Source: Mycobacterium sp. 1554424.7
GTDB taxonomy: Bacteria; Actinomycetota; Actinomycetes; Mycobacteriales; Mycobacteriaceae
DNA length: 64,000 bases
Assembly (NCBI RefSeq): GCF_001665295.1
Contig: NZ_LZSE01000100.1
Coordinates: forward strand, 1 to 64,000
Direction: 5' to 3'
Under the pieces are notes generated by a model. The model had not been told where the DNA came from and made no database searches. It was given only the letters and a program-made list of their open reading frames with translations. The translations under genes and the position numbers were made by a program. Below are positions 15,967 through 25,708 of this stretch, in pieces (positions within the stretch are counted from its first letter, which is position 1; each line of letters opens with the position of its first letter).

Positions 15967-17517
15967 CTACGACAGCGGTGTGATCGCCGCCGCGAGTTGT
16001 GACCCGAAGCTCAGCAAGCCCGGGATGAGGCCACCGATTTGAGTGCCCGGAAGCGGACCCAACACGTTATCGACAACGGGACTTAGAGGAGTTAGAAGCC
16101 CTCCCAATGGGAGTTCGGCGACTGACGGGATGTCCAGGAGGGGCAATCCGTCAGACGTTACGGTGACCGTCAGCGTCGGCAGGCTGATGAACGTCTGGCC
16201 GTTGAGGAAGCCATTCGCGATCGCGCCCGGGGCACCGAACAGCGCCGCCGCGGCTCCCAGTGGGTCACCCGTCTGCACCGCGGTAACAAATGCGACCGCA
16301 CTCGAATTCAGGGCACTCAACGCGTTGGCCGGCGCACCTATCGCGTCCACAAGGACCTGCAAGGGCAGTCCGAAGGTGATCTCGAAGTTCCCCGGATTAA
16401 GCGCCACCCCGAAGTTCGTGAGCGTGCTGACCACGTTGGTGAAGTTCTGCGAGATCTGCGCGGGGATCGAGCCCGGGGGGAACAGGTTGGTGACGTTCTG
16501 CGCCATCTGCCCGGGGATGGCGAGGATGGGCGCGAGGTCTCCCAGTGGGCCAAGCGGGGTGACGGGCATCGTCGGCGCCGTGGGCGAGCCGAGTTGAGCG
16601 AGGTCAACGTTGAACGGCTGGAAACCGGGCAGCACAACGTTTTCCAGGCCCTGTGCGACGGCGTGCACCGCGCCCTGGACGTCGCCTGTCGCGAGGGCCT
16701 GACCGGCGGCCTGGAAGCTGGCGGGTAAGCCGCTCAACCCGGTGACGAGGTCGGTGCCGGCATTCTGCAGACTCGTGACGACGGTCTGGGCGTACCCGAT
16801 TTGGTTGGTGATCAACTGCTGCAGCACCGCACCGGGGTTGAGCGTCGACAGGCCCTGGATGCCGGTCTGGATGGTCGCCGGCAGACCGGCCAGCTCGGCC
16901 GGCAGGTTTTGGACGCCGGTCACGATCGACGAACCGATCGTTTGCGCGTAGCCGATCTGGTTGTTGGCCAGTTGGTGCAGGAACGGGAACGGATTGGCGG
17001 CGAAGGTGCCTCCGATGGCCTGCAGGTTGGTGACCGTGTTCGAGACCAGCGCCTGGTACGGCGCGGCCACGGCAGCGCCGAACGAGTTGAGGCCGGTGAT
17101 AGCCGCGGACGCGCCGCCCGTCGGGAGCGAACCCAGCGCAATGGGCGAGCCGGCGATCGCGTTCGAAATCGCCTGCGCGCCATCCTGTATCTCGCCACCG
17201 AACGCGCCGAGGCTTCCCTCGCCCAGCTGCGCGGCCGTGGCGGCCTCCGCGCTGGCGTAGGCGCCGGCGCCCGCGTTCATCAGGTTGACGAACTGTTCGT
17301 GGAAGGCCTGCGCCTGGGAGGTCACGGCCTGGAATTCCTGGCCGAAGTTGCCGAACATCGAAGCGATCGCGACCGATACCTCGTCCTGAGCGGCCGTCGC
17401 TATCCCCGTCGTGGGACCGGCCGCAGAGGCCGCGGCCTCCGCCAGCGACGAACGAATACCGGCGAGATCCTGGGCAGCGCTCTGCACCAGATCCGGCGTT
17501 GCGACCACAAACGACAT
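15967..17517 (-). CDS. PE-family protein with repeated middle region and conserved C-terminal domain
   Basis: 516 residues from the ATG at 17517 (M-S-F-V-V-A-T), which follows the purine-rich AGGAGAGGGTGGAA; an in-frame codon seven residues earlier sits inside that ribosome site and is rejected. The PE domain ends with Y-A-S-A-E. The middle carries APYQALVSNTVTNLQAIGG, ANPFPFLHQLANNQIGYAQT and two imperfect copies of a NQIGYAQT-LPAxL unit. The C-terminal domain shows GLPLQVLVDAIGAPANAL, GAPGAIANGFLNGQ and IGGLIPGLL. It is close kin to the next PE gene, and their upstream DNA is also alike, so they are likely a recent duplication. Predicted ESX substrate, function unknown. Confidence 0.88.
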   Translation of the reverse strand: MSFVVATPDLVQSAAQDLAGIRSSLAEAAASAAGPTTGIATAAQDEVSVAIASMFGNFGQEFQAVTSQAQAFHEQFVNLMNAGAGAYASAEAATAAQLGEGSLGAFGGEIQDGAQAISNAIAGSPIALGSLPTGGASAAITGLNSFGAAVAAPYQALVSNTVTNLQAIGGTFAANPFPFLHQLANNQIGYAQTIGSSIVTGVQNLPAELAGLPATIQTGIQGLSTLNPGAVLQQLITNQIGYAQTVVTSLQNAGTDLVTGLSGLPASFQAAGQALATGDVQGAVHAVAQGLENVVLPGFQPFNVDLAQLGSPTAPTMPVTPLGPLGDLAPILAIPGQMAQNVTNLFPPGSIPAQISQNFTNVVSTLTNFGVALNPGNFEITFGLPLQVLVDAIGAPANALSALNSSAVAFVTAVQTGDPLGAAAALFGAPGAIANGFLNGQTFISLPTLTVTVTSDGLPLLDIPSVAELPLGGLLTPLSPVVDNVLGPLPGTQIGGLIPGLLSFGSQLAAAITPLS

Positions 17518-17588
17518 TTCCACCCTCTCCTCGGGCACTCGTACGGATGACCGGTGGTCATCCGATGTTCAGTAGGAGACCCCAAGGA

Positions 17589-17611
17589 CCCCGCGCAACG
17601 CGTGCGCGAGG
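17589..17611 (-). other. Conserved leader hairpin, first copy
   Basis: CCCCGCGCA (17589-17597) and TGCGCGAGG (17603-17611) pair except at one position, 72-94 nt upstream of the PE start. The equivalent position before the paralog holds a similar hairpin at 19486-19509. Confidence 0.45.
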
Positions 17612-17648
17612 CCCCCTCGAGGCACTCGCTGCAGTTATCGGCCCGAAA

Positions 17649-17688
17649 CTTACCGGGCAGTAACCCTGACTGACACGAGCCTAATAAG
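17649..17688 (-). promoter_or_regulatory. PE-array operator and CTAATAAG box
   Basis: CTTACC-GGGC-AGTAAC at 17649-17664 is an imperfect 6-4-6 palindrome; CTAATAAG lies at 17681-17688. In the direction of transcription the palindrome is followed 8 nt later by GATAAC, a plausible -10 box, so it would cover the -35 region. The same elements recur before other PE genes of this array. Confidence 0.6.
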
Positions 17689-17865
17689 CCCCGGGCCGCA
17701 ACGAAAAAGACAATTTCCGTTTTCACAGCGTTCGTTACGGTTGGCGATCTTTTCCGGCGCAACGCGCCAAATCCCGCAGCTCGAGAGGCCCCTCGGAACG
17801 CGACGAAGGGCGGGACGCCGGCCGACTCCGACGCCCCGCCCCTCAATGAATAGGTGACGGGCCGA

Positions 17866-19419
17866 TCAGGTGGCGGCGATGTCCGCCGCCAGCTGGGCGG
17901 GGAAGCTAAGCAGGCCGGGAATCAGCCCACCGATCGGCGTTCCACCTGTGAGTTGGAGCTGCAACGGGAATCCATCCAGATCAACTAAGACCTCGGGGGT
18001 AGTGAGCGGGGCGAGAACCCCGCCGAGGGTCAAGTACGTCGTCGACGGCAGAGAAAGGCCGAGCAGCGAGACGGTCGCCGAGGGCAACGTCACGACGGTC
18101 GTCCCGTTCAGGAAGGCATTGGCGACGACGGCCGGGGCATCGAGGAAGGTGGCGGCGAACGCCGACGCGTTACCGGCCTGCGCCGCGCTGACCAGCGCCG
18201 TGCCGGTCGAGTTGAGTGCGCTGAGCGCATTCGCTGGCCCGCCGATCCCGTCCAAGATCAGCTGCAGCGGGATCCCAAAGCTCAACTCGGCCGTATCCGA
18301 GATGGTCAGCGTCGTCCCCAGGTTGGTGAAGGCGCTGATCAGATTCGTCGCGTGCTGTGCGATCTGCCCCGGAATGGTTCCGGCCGGGAACAGGTTCGCG
18401 ACGTTCTGCGCCATCTGTCCGGGGATGGCCACGATGGGCGCCAGGTCCCCCAGCGGACCTATCGGCACGATATCGGTAACGAGCGTCGATCCGTCCGACG
18501 CCACCTGAACGCCATTGAAGCCAGGGAGGAAGGCATTGATCAGCGTCCGGTTGATGGCGCCGTATGCGGCACCATTGTCGCCCGCCAGGAGATCCTGGCC
18601 GGCCTCCAGCAAGCCCGCCGGCAGGGTCTGAATTCCGGTGACGAGATCATGCGCGGCGCTCTGCAACCCCGTGGCGACCACTTGGGCGTTGGCGATCTGG
18701 CTGGTGGTCAACTGCTGCAGCAGGGCGCCCGGGTTGACGGTGGCCAGGCCCTGAATGCCGGCCTGAATGGTCGCCGGCAGACTGGCCAATTCCGCGGGCA
18801 AGTTCTGGATGCCGGTCGCGATCGTCTGTCCGTAGAAGATCTGGTTATTGACGAGTTGGTGCAGGAACGGGAACGGGTTGGCGCTGACAGTGCCCCCGAT
18901 GGCCTGCAGATTGGCGGCGGTGTTCGAGACCAGCGCCTGGTAGGGCGCGGCCACCGTGGCGCCGAACGAGCCGATTCCGCTCATCAGCGCGGACGCCCCG
19001 CCCGTCGGAAGTGAACCCAAACCAATCGGCGAGGCGGCGATAGCATTCGAAATCGCTTGCGCGCCAGCCTGAATCTCCCCAGCGACGGCGCCGCCGAGGC
19101 CCTGTTCGATCCCGCCGCCCAGCGCGGCCTGCGCGGCGTTGGCGGCCTCGGCGCCGGCATAGGTGCTCGCCCCGGCGTTCAGCAAGCTGACGAACTGCTG
19201 GTGAAACACCTGCGCCTGCGCGCTGACGGCCTGGAATTCCTGGCCGAAGTTCCCGAACAGCGAAGCGATCGCAACCGATACCTCGTCGGATGCCGCGGTC
19301 GCGATCCCGGTCGTGGGAGCCGCCGCGGTTGCCGCCGCCTCGGCCAGCGACGAACGAATACCGGCCAAATCCGTGGCCGCGCTCTCGACCAGGTCCGGCA
19401 TTGCGATCACAAATGACAT
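17866..19419 (-). CDS. PE-family protein, paralog of the preceding gene
   Basis: 517 residues from the ATG at 19419 (M-S-F-V-I-A-M); an in-frame GTG two codons earlier lies in the ribosome site AGGAGAGGGTGGAT. The PE domain ends Y-A-G-A-E. Then come a Gly-rich linker, APYQALVSNTAANLQAIGG, ANPFPFLHQLVNNQI, repeats of LPATIQAGIQGL type, and the C-terminal domain with GIPLQLILDGIGGPANAL, DAPAVVANAFLNG and PIGGLIPGLLSFPAQLA. Similarity to the 16-17.5 kb gene runs through protein and promoter. Predicted surface or secreted protein; no enzymatic motif seen. Confidence 0.88.
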   Translation of the reverse strand: MSFVIAMPDLVESAATDLAGIRSSLAEAAATAAAPTTGIATAASDEVSVAIASLFGNFGQEFQAVSAQAQVFHQQFVSLLNAGASTYAGAEAANAAQAALGGGIEQGLGGAVAGEIQAGAQAISNAIAASPIGLGSLPTGGASALMSGIGSFGATVAAPYQALVSNTAANLQAIGGTVSANPFPFLHQLVNNQIFYGQTIATGIQNLPAELASLPATIQAGIQGLATVNPGALLQQLTTSQIANAQVVATGLQSAAHDLVTGIQTLPAGLLEAGQDLLAGDNGAAYGAINRTLINAFLPGFNGVQVASDGSTLVTDIVPIGPLGDLAPIVAIPGQMAQNVANLFPAGTIPGQIAQHATNLISAFTNLGTTLTISDTAELSFGIPLQLILDGIGGPANALSALNSTGTALVSAAQAGNASAFAATFLDAPAVVANAFLNGTTVVTLPSATVSLLGLSLPSTTYLTLGGVLAPLTTPEVLVDLDGFPLQLQLTGGTPIGGLIPGLLSFPAQLAADIAAT

Positions 19420-19485
19420 ATCCACCCTCTCCTCGGACCACCGTTAATGACCAGTGGTCACCCACATGTACGCAGCCGAGTAAGG

Positions 19486-19509
19486 CCCCGCACACGGACG
19501 TGCGCGAGG
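19486..19509 (-). other. Conserved leader hairpin, second copy
   Basis: CCCCGCACA (19486-19494) and TGCGCGAGG (19501-19509) pair with two mismatches around a 6-nt loop, at nearly the same distance from the start codon as the copy at 17589-17611. Confidence 0.4.
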
Positions 19510-19534
19510 CCCCCCTCGACTCTTCTTGCTGCTG

Positions 19535-19590
19535 CTTACCGAGCGGTAAACTTACCCGCCGGTAAGCAAGACAGACGTGAGTCTAATAAG
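19535..19590 (-). promoter_or_regulatory. Double PE-array operator and CTAATAAG box
   Basis: Two adjacent palindromes: CTTACC-GAGC-GGTAAA (19535-19550, one mismatch) and CTTACC-CGCC-GGTAAG (19551-19566, perfect 6-4-6). CTAATAAG follows at 19583-19590. The duplicated symmetric site suggests cooperative binding of a dimeric repressor, for example of the TetR type, at the promoter of the adjacent PE gene. Confidence 0.65.
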
Positions 19591-19698
19591 CCGTCGGCTT
19601 TTGTCAATGTGGTGATGCGGATTTCACAGGAATCGTTAGGCTCGCGAACCGCATCGCACGCGGCGAGCCCAACGCCGCAGCTCAGGGCACCGCAACGC

Positions 19699-21090
19699 CT
19701 ACCCCAGCGGCGGCGCGCCGATTGCCTGCGCGAGGGTTTCCGGCAGGAAGACCAGCAGGCCGGGCAGGATCCCCCCGAAGGTCGTGCCGCTCAGCGTGAG
19801 CGATCCCGGCCCGAGCGCCGGGATGCTGAGCGACGCGAACTGCAGCGGAGTGAGGATCCCCCCGACCGGGATCGCGGTGATCGTTTCGATACCGCCGGGA
19901 CCGCCGAGCAGGGCCGGCAGGGGCAGCGCCGCTTGACCGTTGAGGAAGCCGTTGGCGATGACGGCCGGCGCATCGATCAGCGCGGCGACCGCCCCGAGCG
20001 CGTCCCCGGTTTGCACCGCGCCGAGGAACGCGCTCGCGCTGGACGCGGCCGCCTGCAGCGTGGCGACCGGCGGGCCCAGCGCGTCAAGCGCGAGCACCAC
20101 GGGCAACCCGATGTGCAGGTTGCCGGTGTTCAGGTCCAGCGTCTGGGACAGATCTGTCAGCGTGCCGAAGAGGTTGGTCGCGTGCTGGGCCACCGTTGCC
20201 GGAATCGACCCGGCGGGAAGGAGATTCGTGAAGTTCTGCGCCATCTGCGCGGGGATGCCGAGGATGGGCAGCAGATCGCCCAAGGCGCCGCCGGGCGTGA
20301 TGTCGAGGAGGCCGGTGACCGGATCCATGGTGACGTTGAGGTCGGTGAAGATCGGAGCCAGGAAGGCCCCGCCGACTTCGAGGAGACCGCCGGTGACGTC
20401 GCCGGACATGATGGTTTGCAGCCCAGTTTGCAGGTTCGCCGGCAGCGCGGTCAAACCCGCCTGGAAATCGTTGCCGGCGTTCTGCAACGAGACGGCGACC
20501 AGCTGCGCGTAGCCGATCTGTTGGTCGACGACAAGCTGCGCTATCGAGGCGGGGTTGAACGCCGCCAGCCCCTGGAGGGCCGCCGGCAAGTTGGCCAGCT
20601 CGGCGGGCAGGTTGGCCACCGCGTTCTGAAAGCCCGTCGCGACGGCCTGGCCGTACCCGAGTTGGTTGCTGAGCAACTGGTTCAGAAGCGGCGCGGGGTT
20701 CGCGGTGACGGCGCCGCCCAGGCTTTGGAGGTTGTTCGCGGTATTGACGACCAAGGCCTGATACGGGGCGGCGACGGTGGCACCGAAGTCCAGCAGAACT
20801 TGCTCGACGTTGGCCGCCTCGGCGCCCACATAGGCGCCCGCACCGGCGGTCATCAACGAGACGAACTCCGAGTGAAACGCCTGCGCTTGGGCGCTCAACG
20901 CCTGAAATTCCCGCCCGGCGTTCCCGAACATCGCGGCGATCGCGACCGACACCTCGTCGCCGGCGGCGGCGGCGATCCCGGTGGTCGGACCCGTCGCGGT
21001 CGCGGCGGCCTCGGCCAGCGACGAACCAACACCCGTCAACTGCTGTGCGGCGCCCTGCAGAAGCTGCGGCGCCACGCTCACAAACGACAT
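19699..21090 (-). CDS. PE-family protein with conserved C-terminal domain
   Basis: 463 residues. The PE domain (M-S-F-V-S-V-A-P) ends with Y-V-G-A-E, then passes almost directly to APYQALVVNTANNLQSLGG, lacking the Gly-rich linker of its relatives. A middle region rich in LPAELANLPAALQGL-type repeats precedes the C-terminal domain with GLPVVLALDALGPPVATL, DAPAVIANGFLNGQAALPLP and GILPGLLVFLPETLAQAIGA. The ATG at 21090 follows GGGGAG at good spacing. It is the first gene of the array after pheT and carries a perfect copy of the shared operator 36 bp before its start. Function unknown. Confidence 0.87.
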   Translation of the reverse strand: MSFVSVAPQLLQGAAQQLTGVGSSLAEAAATATGPTTGIAAAAGDEVSVAIAAMFGNAGREFQALSAQAQAFHSEFVSLMTAGAGAYVGAEAANVEQVLLDFGATVAAPYQALVVNTANNLQSLGGAVTANPAPLLNQLLSNQLGYGQAVATGFQNAVANLPAELANLPAALQGLAAFNPASIAQLVVDQQIGYAQLVAVSLQNAGNDFQAGLTALPANLQTGLQTIMSGDVTGGLLEVGGAFLAPIFTDLNVTMDPVTGLLDITPGGALGDLLPILGIPAQMAQNFTNLLPAGSIPATVAQHATNLFGTLTDLSQTLDLNTGNLHIGLPVVLALDALGPPVATLQAAASSASAFLGAVQTGDALGAVAALIDAPAVIANGFLNGQAALPLPALLGGPGGIETITAIPVGGILTPLQFASLSIPALGPGSLTLSGTTFGGILPGLLVFLPETLAQAIGAPPLG

Positions 21091-21125
21091 CTCGATCTCC
21101 CCAACTGTTTGCCCGATGACCAGTT

Positions 21126-21141
21126 CTTACTTGCAAGTAAG
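21126..21141. promoter_or_regulatory. PE-array operator, perfect palindrome
   Basis: CTTACTTGCAAGTAAG is a perfect 16-bp palindrome of the same 6-4-6 form as the sites at 17649 and 19551 (CTTAC[C/T] with its complement), 36-51 bp upstream of a PE start. Confidence 0.65.
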
Positions 21142-21227
21142 ATCTTTTCGGCGTCGCGGGCCGAAGACCATCGGTCAAATGGCGTAGAAAACCGCGCGAG
21201 GGGTCGTAGATCGGGCGCGGCGAATTT

Positions 21228-23713
21228 TCAGGCGCGCAGTTCGGCGCCGACCACCTCGGCGGCGCGACGCACGGCGGCGTCGCGCGCCGCGCTGGCGTCG
21301 TCCTCCGTCAGCGTGCGATCCGGCGCCCGGAAGCGCAGGGCGAACGTCAGGGATTTGCGGTCCTCGCCGATCTGCGGGCCGGTGAACACGTCGAACAGCT
21401 GGAGGTCTTCGAGCAGTTCCCCGGCCCCCTCGCGAACCGCGTCCGCCACGGCCTGGGCCGGCACGTGCGCGCCCACCACCAGGCTGACGTCCTGGAACAC
21501 GGCGGGAAACGGCGAGAACCGCGGCGCCGGCAGTACGTCGACGATGGGGATCGCATCGAGGTTCAGCTCCATCGCGCAGGTGCCCTTCGGCAGCGCGGAC
21601 CGCTCGATCACGGCGGGATGCAGCTGCCCCGCATAACCGACGCACGTCTGGCCCACGAGCACCTCGGCGCACCGACCCGGGTGCCAGGGCAGGTGCTGGG
21701 CCGCCCGCAGGCGAACGTCAATCCCACTGGCGCGCGCCACGATTCGCACCGCCTCGAACGCATCGGCGGCTTCGACCCGGCGGCCGGAACCCCAGGGCCC
21801 CCGCGGTTCACGCAGGCCGGTCAGCACCGCGGCAACGTGCTGGGGCTGTCGCGGCAGGGACGCGTCCAGCATCGCGATCTCGGCGTCGGTGGGCCGGCGG
21901 TCGACCGGGATGAGCTCCACGCCACGGGTTTCGTCGGTCGGCTGAACCACCTGCGCCAGGGCGAACAGCGCGACGTCGCCGAGACCGCGAGATACGTTGC
22001 GCCCCAAGGATTCCAACAGTGCCGGCAGCAGCGTGGTGGCCAGCGCGGGACGGTCGGCCTCCAGCGGGTTGAGCACATGCGTCGCCGCGCGCCGCGGGTC
22101 GTCGGCCGGCAGCCCCCACAGGTCGAAGACGCCGGCGGGCAAAAACGGTGTCGGCAGGATCTCAACGTAGCCCGACTGGGCCAGCGACTTGCCGATCGCG
22201 CGGCGCCGCTTCTGCACCGCAGTGAGACCCCGGCCGGCGGGGGCCGCCGGCAGCACCGACGGGATGACCTCCAGCCCCTCCAGCCGCATGACCTCCTCGA
22301 CGAGGTCGGCGGGCTGCAACAGATCGGGGCGCCAACTCGGCGGCGTCACGATCAGGACGTCGTCGTTTTCGGCTACGGCCGCGCCGATTTGGGTGAGTCG
22401 CCGGGCCGCCGTGCCCGGGGCGTACGCCACCCCGGCGACGCGGTCGGGCAGGTCGACGCTGATCCGGATCGGCGGGAGCGACCAGTCCTCGCGCGGCGGG
22501 TCGCCCCGCCAATCGGTCAGCGTCGGCGACACCGCTCCCCCGGCGATCTCGGCGAGCAGCGCGGCACACCGGTCCAGCGCGGCCACCGAAATCGCCGGGT
22601 CGACGGCGCGCTCGTAGCGGCGGGCCGCCTCGCTGGGCAGGTGCAACCGTCGCTGGGTGCGCGACACCCCGGCCGGATCCCACACGGCCGCCTCCAGCAG
22701 CACGTCGGTGGAATCGTCGCGCACCTCGGTGGTCGCCGCACCCATGACGCCGCCGATCGCCGCGGTCGCCTTCTCGTCGACGATGAGAACGTCGGCCGGA
22801 TCCAGCCGGCGCTCGATATCGTCCAGCGTGACAACGGTTTCGGCGGGCCGGGCGAACCGCACGGCGAGGCCTCCGGTGATGCGGCTGCGGTCGTGCGCGT
22901 GCATGGGGTGGCCGAGTTCGAGCATCACGTAGTTGGTGACGTCCACCGCCGGGGACGTCGCGCGGATCCCGGCCAGCAGCAGCCGGCGCTGCAGCCACCA
23001 CGGCGACACGGCGGCCGGGTCGATCCCGGTGACGGGGCGCAGCGCGAACCGGCGCACGCCGGTCTCGGCGTCGACAGTGAGCGGCCACGCCTCCCCCTCG
23101 ACCGGCAACGGCTTGATGTCCGCGGGGTCGACGAAGTTGAGGTCGTAGGCGCACGCGATCTCGCGCGCCAGGCCCCGCACCGACATGCAGTAGCCGCGGT
23201 CGGGGGTGATCGCCAGATGGAAAACCACGTCATCGAGACCCAGCACGTCGGCGCCCGAGGCGCCCGGCGCGGCGGTGCCCGGCGGCAGCACCAGGATCCC
23301 GGAATGCTCTGCGCCCAAACCGAGTTCGGCGGCCGAGCAGATCATTCCGTCTGAGCTGCGGCCGTAGGTCTTGCGGGCCGTGATGGCGAAGCCGCCGGGC
23401 AACGTGGTGCCGGGCAGGGCCACCACGACCAAGTCACCGACCTCGAAGTTGGTTGCCCCGCAGACGATCTCGCACGGCTTGTTCTCACCGACGTCCACCA
23501 GGCAGGCGCGGATCGGCTTCTTGAATTCGGTGAGCTCTTCGATGGAGATGACGCGCCCGACTGTCAGGGGGCCGTCGACCGGGCCGAGGGTGACGACCTC
23601 TTCCACTTCGTGGCCGACGCGCACCAGCGTCTGCTCGATGTCCTCGGGGGACGCATCCCAGCCCGGCGCACCGGCCGTTACCGCCTCGCGCAGCCAACTG
23701 TAGGGAACGCGCA

Positions 23714-23714
<1 letters not shown>
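21228..23714 (-). CDS. pheT: Phenylalanine-tRNA ligase beta subunit
   Basis: 828 residues, normal for bacterial PheT. It pairs with PheS in an alpha2-beta2 enzyme that charges tRNA-Phe. The order is: an N-terminal helix and an EMAP-type OB tRNA-binding domain (about 40-150, with [12 protein letters not shown]); the B3/B4 editing region; B5; the catalytic-like core; and a C-terminal ferredoxin-fold anticodon-binding domain (about 735-828, with [14 protein letters not shown]). The ATG at 23714 shares one base with the pheS TGA, so translation is coupled. Confidence 0.98.
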
Positions 23715-24823
<1,109 letters not shown>

Positions 24824-24880
24824 TCATAGGCGATTTGGTGCGCGGCGCTCGGCGCGTGCCGCGGAGCCGACCGGGGAGGA

Positions 24881-25696
24881 CTAGCCGGTCGCGGCCGGCT
24901 GCGGTGCGGCGTCCACCACCGGCATAACAGGCAGCGCAGGGCGGCCGGTGACGAACTGGTAGGCCTTGTGGGCCGCCAGCGCGCCCAGGATGCCGAACAC
25001 CGGCGCGGCGGCCATCGTCCCCCAGTGGTGCGCCAGGATCAGGAATCCGAAGCCCGAGGACGCCGCCAGCATCACGAGCCGCGTCGGCGTCCAATGGATC
25101 GGCTGCCGGAACCGGGCGGACACCAGCACGCCCAGCACCACGGCGGCGGTGTGGCCCGCGTCGGTGAAATCGCCGCCGATGATCGCCGAGGCCAGGCCCG
25201 CCGCGACCCACCAGCCGACCCAGGCGGCCCGCCAGCGCGCGGGGATCACGGCCGTCATGGCCCCGAGCACCGCCAGCGCGCCGTAGCTCATCCCCACATC
25301 GCTGGCCCGGGTGATCGACACGGGCATCCAGCCGAACTCGACGGCCGCGGCCAGGGCGGCGGCCACCAGCAGCGTGGCGCCGATGTGGCCGACCAGGAAC
25401 GCCACCACGAGCCGAATGGTGCGCAGGTGCAGCTCGGCGAGCGCGAGCAGGCAGGTCAGGAAGGGCAACCAGAAGTACAGCGGTCCGGCGTCGACGACCA
25501 GCGCGCTGCCCAACAGGGTGCCCACATGGCCATGCGCCAGGTTGTGCAGGTTGGTGCTGGCCCGCTGAACGAGCACGTCATGCGCGTGCGGACCCAGCGC
25601 CAGAAGGGCGCAACTGATGGCAAGCAACGCCGCCACATACCCCACGGTGAACCGGACCCGGGCAAGCCGGGAGAAGATGCCCCCAATCATTGACAT
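24881..25696 (-). CDS. Rhomboid-like integral membrane protein (Rv1648 type)
   Basis: 271 residues with about six hydrophobic segments. The order fits a rhomboid core: GHIGATLLVAAA, then DVGMSYGALAVLG with a Ser where the catalytic GxS would be, and later DAGHTAAVVLGVL with a His that could complete a Ser-His dyad. Position between the cyclase and pheS matches Rv1648 of M. tuberculosis, annotated only as a membrane protein. The ATG at 25696 lies 12 bp after the cyclase stop, suggesting co-transcription. No ribosome site is obvious. Protease activity is inference. Confidence 0.75.
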   Translation of the reverse strand: MSMIGGIFSRLARVRFTVGYVAALLAISCALLALGPHAHDVLVQRASTNLHNLAHGHVGTLLGSALVVDAGPLYFWLPFLTCLLALAELHLRTIRLVVAFLVGHIGATLLVAAALAAAVEFGWMPVSITRASDVGMSYGALAVLGAMTAVIPARWRAAWVGWWVAAGLASAIIGGDFTDAGHTAAVVLGVLVSARFRQPIHWTPTRLVMLAASSGFGFLILAHHWGTMAAAPVFGILGALAAHKAYQFVTGRPALPVMPVVDAAPQPAATG

Positions 25697-25708
25697 CCAT
25701 TATGTGGA

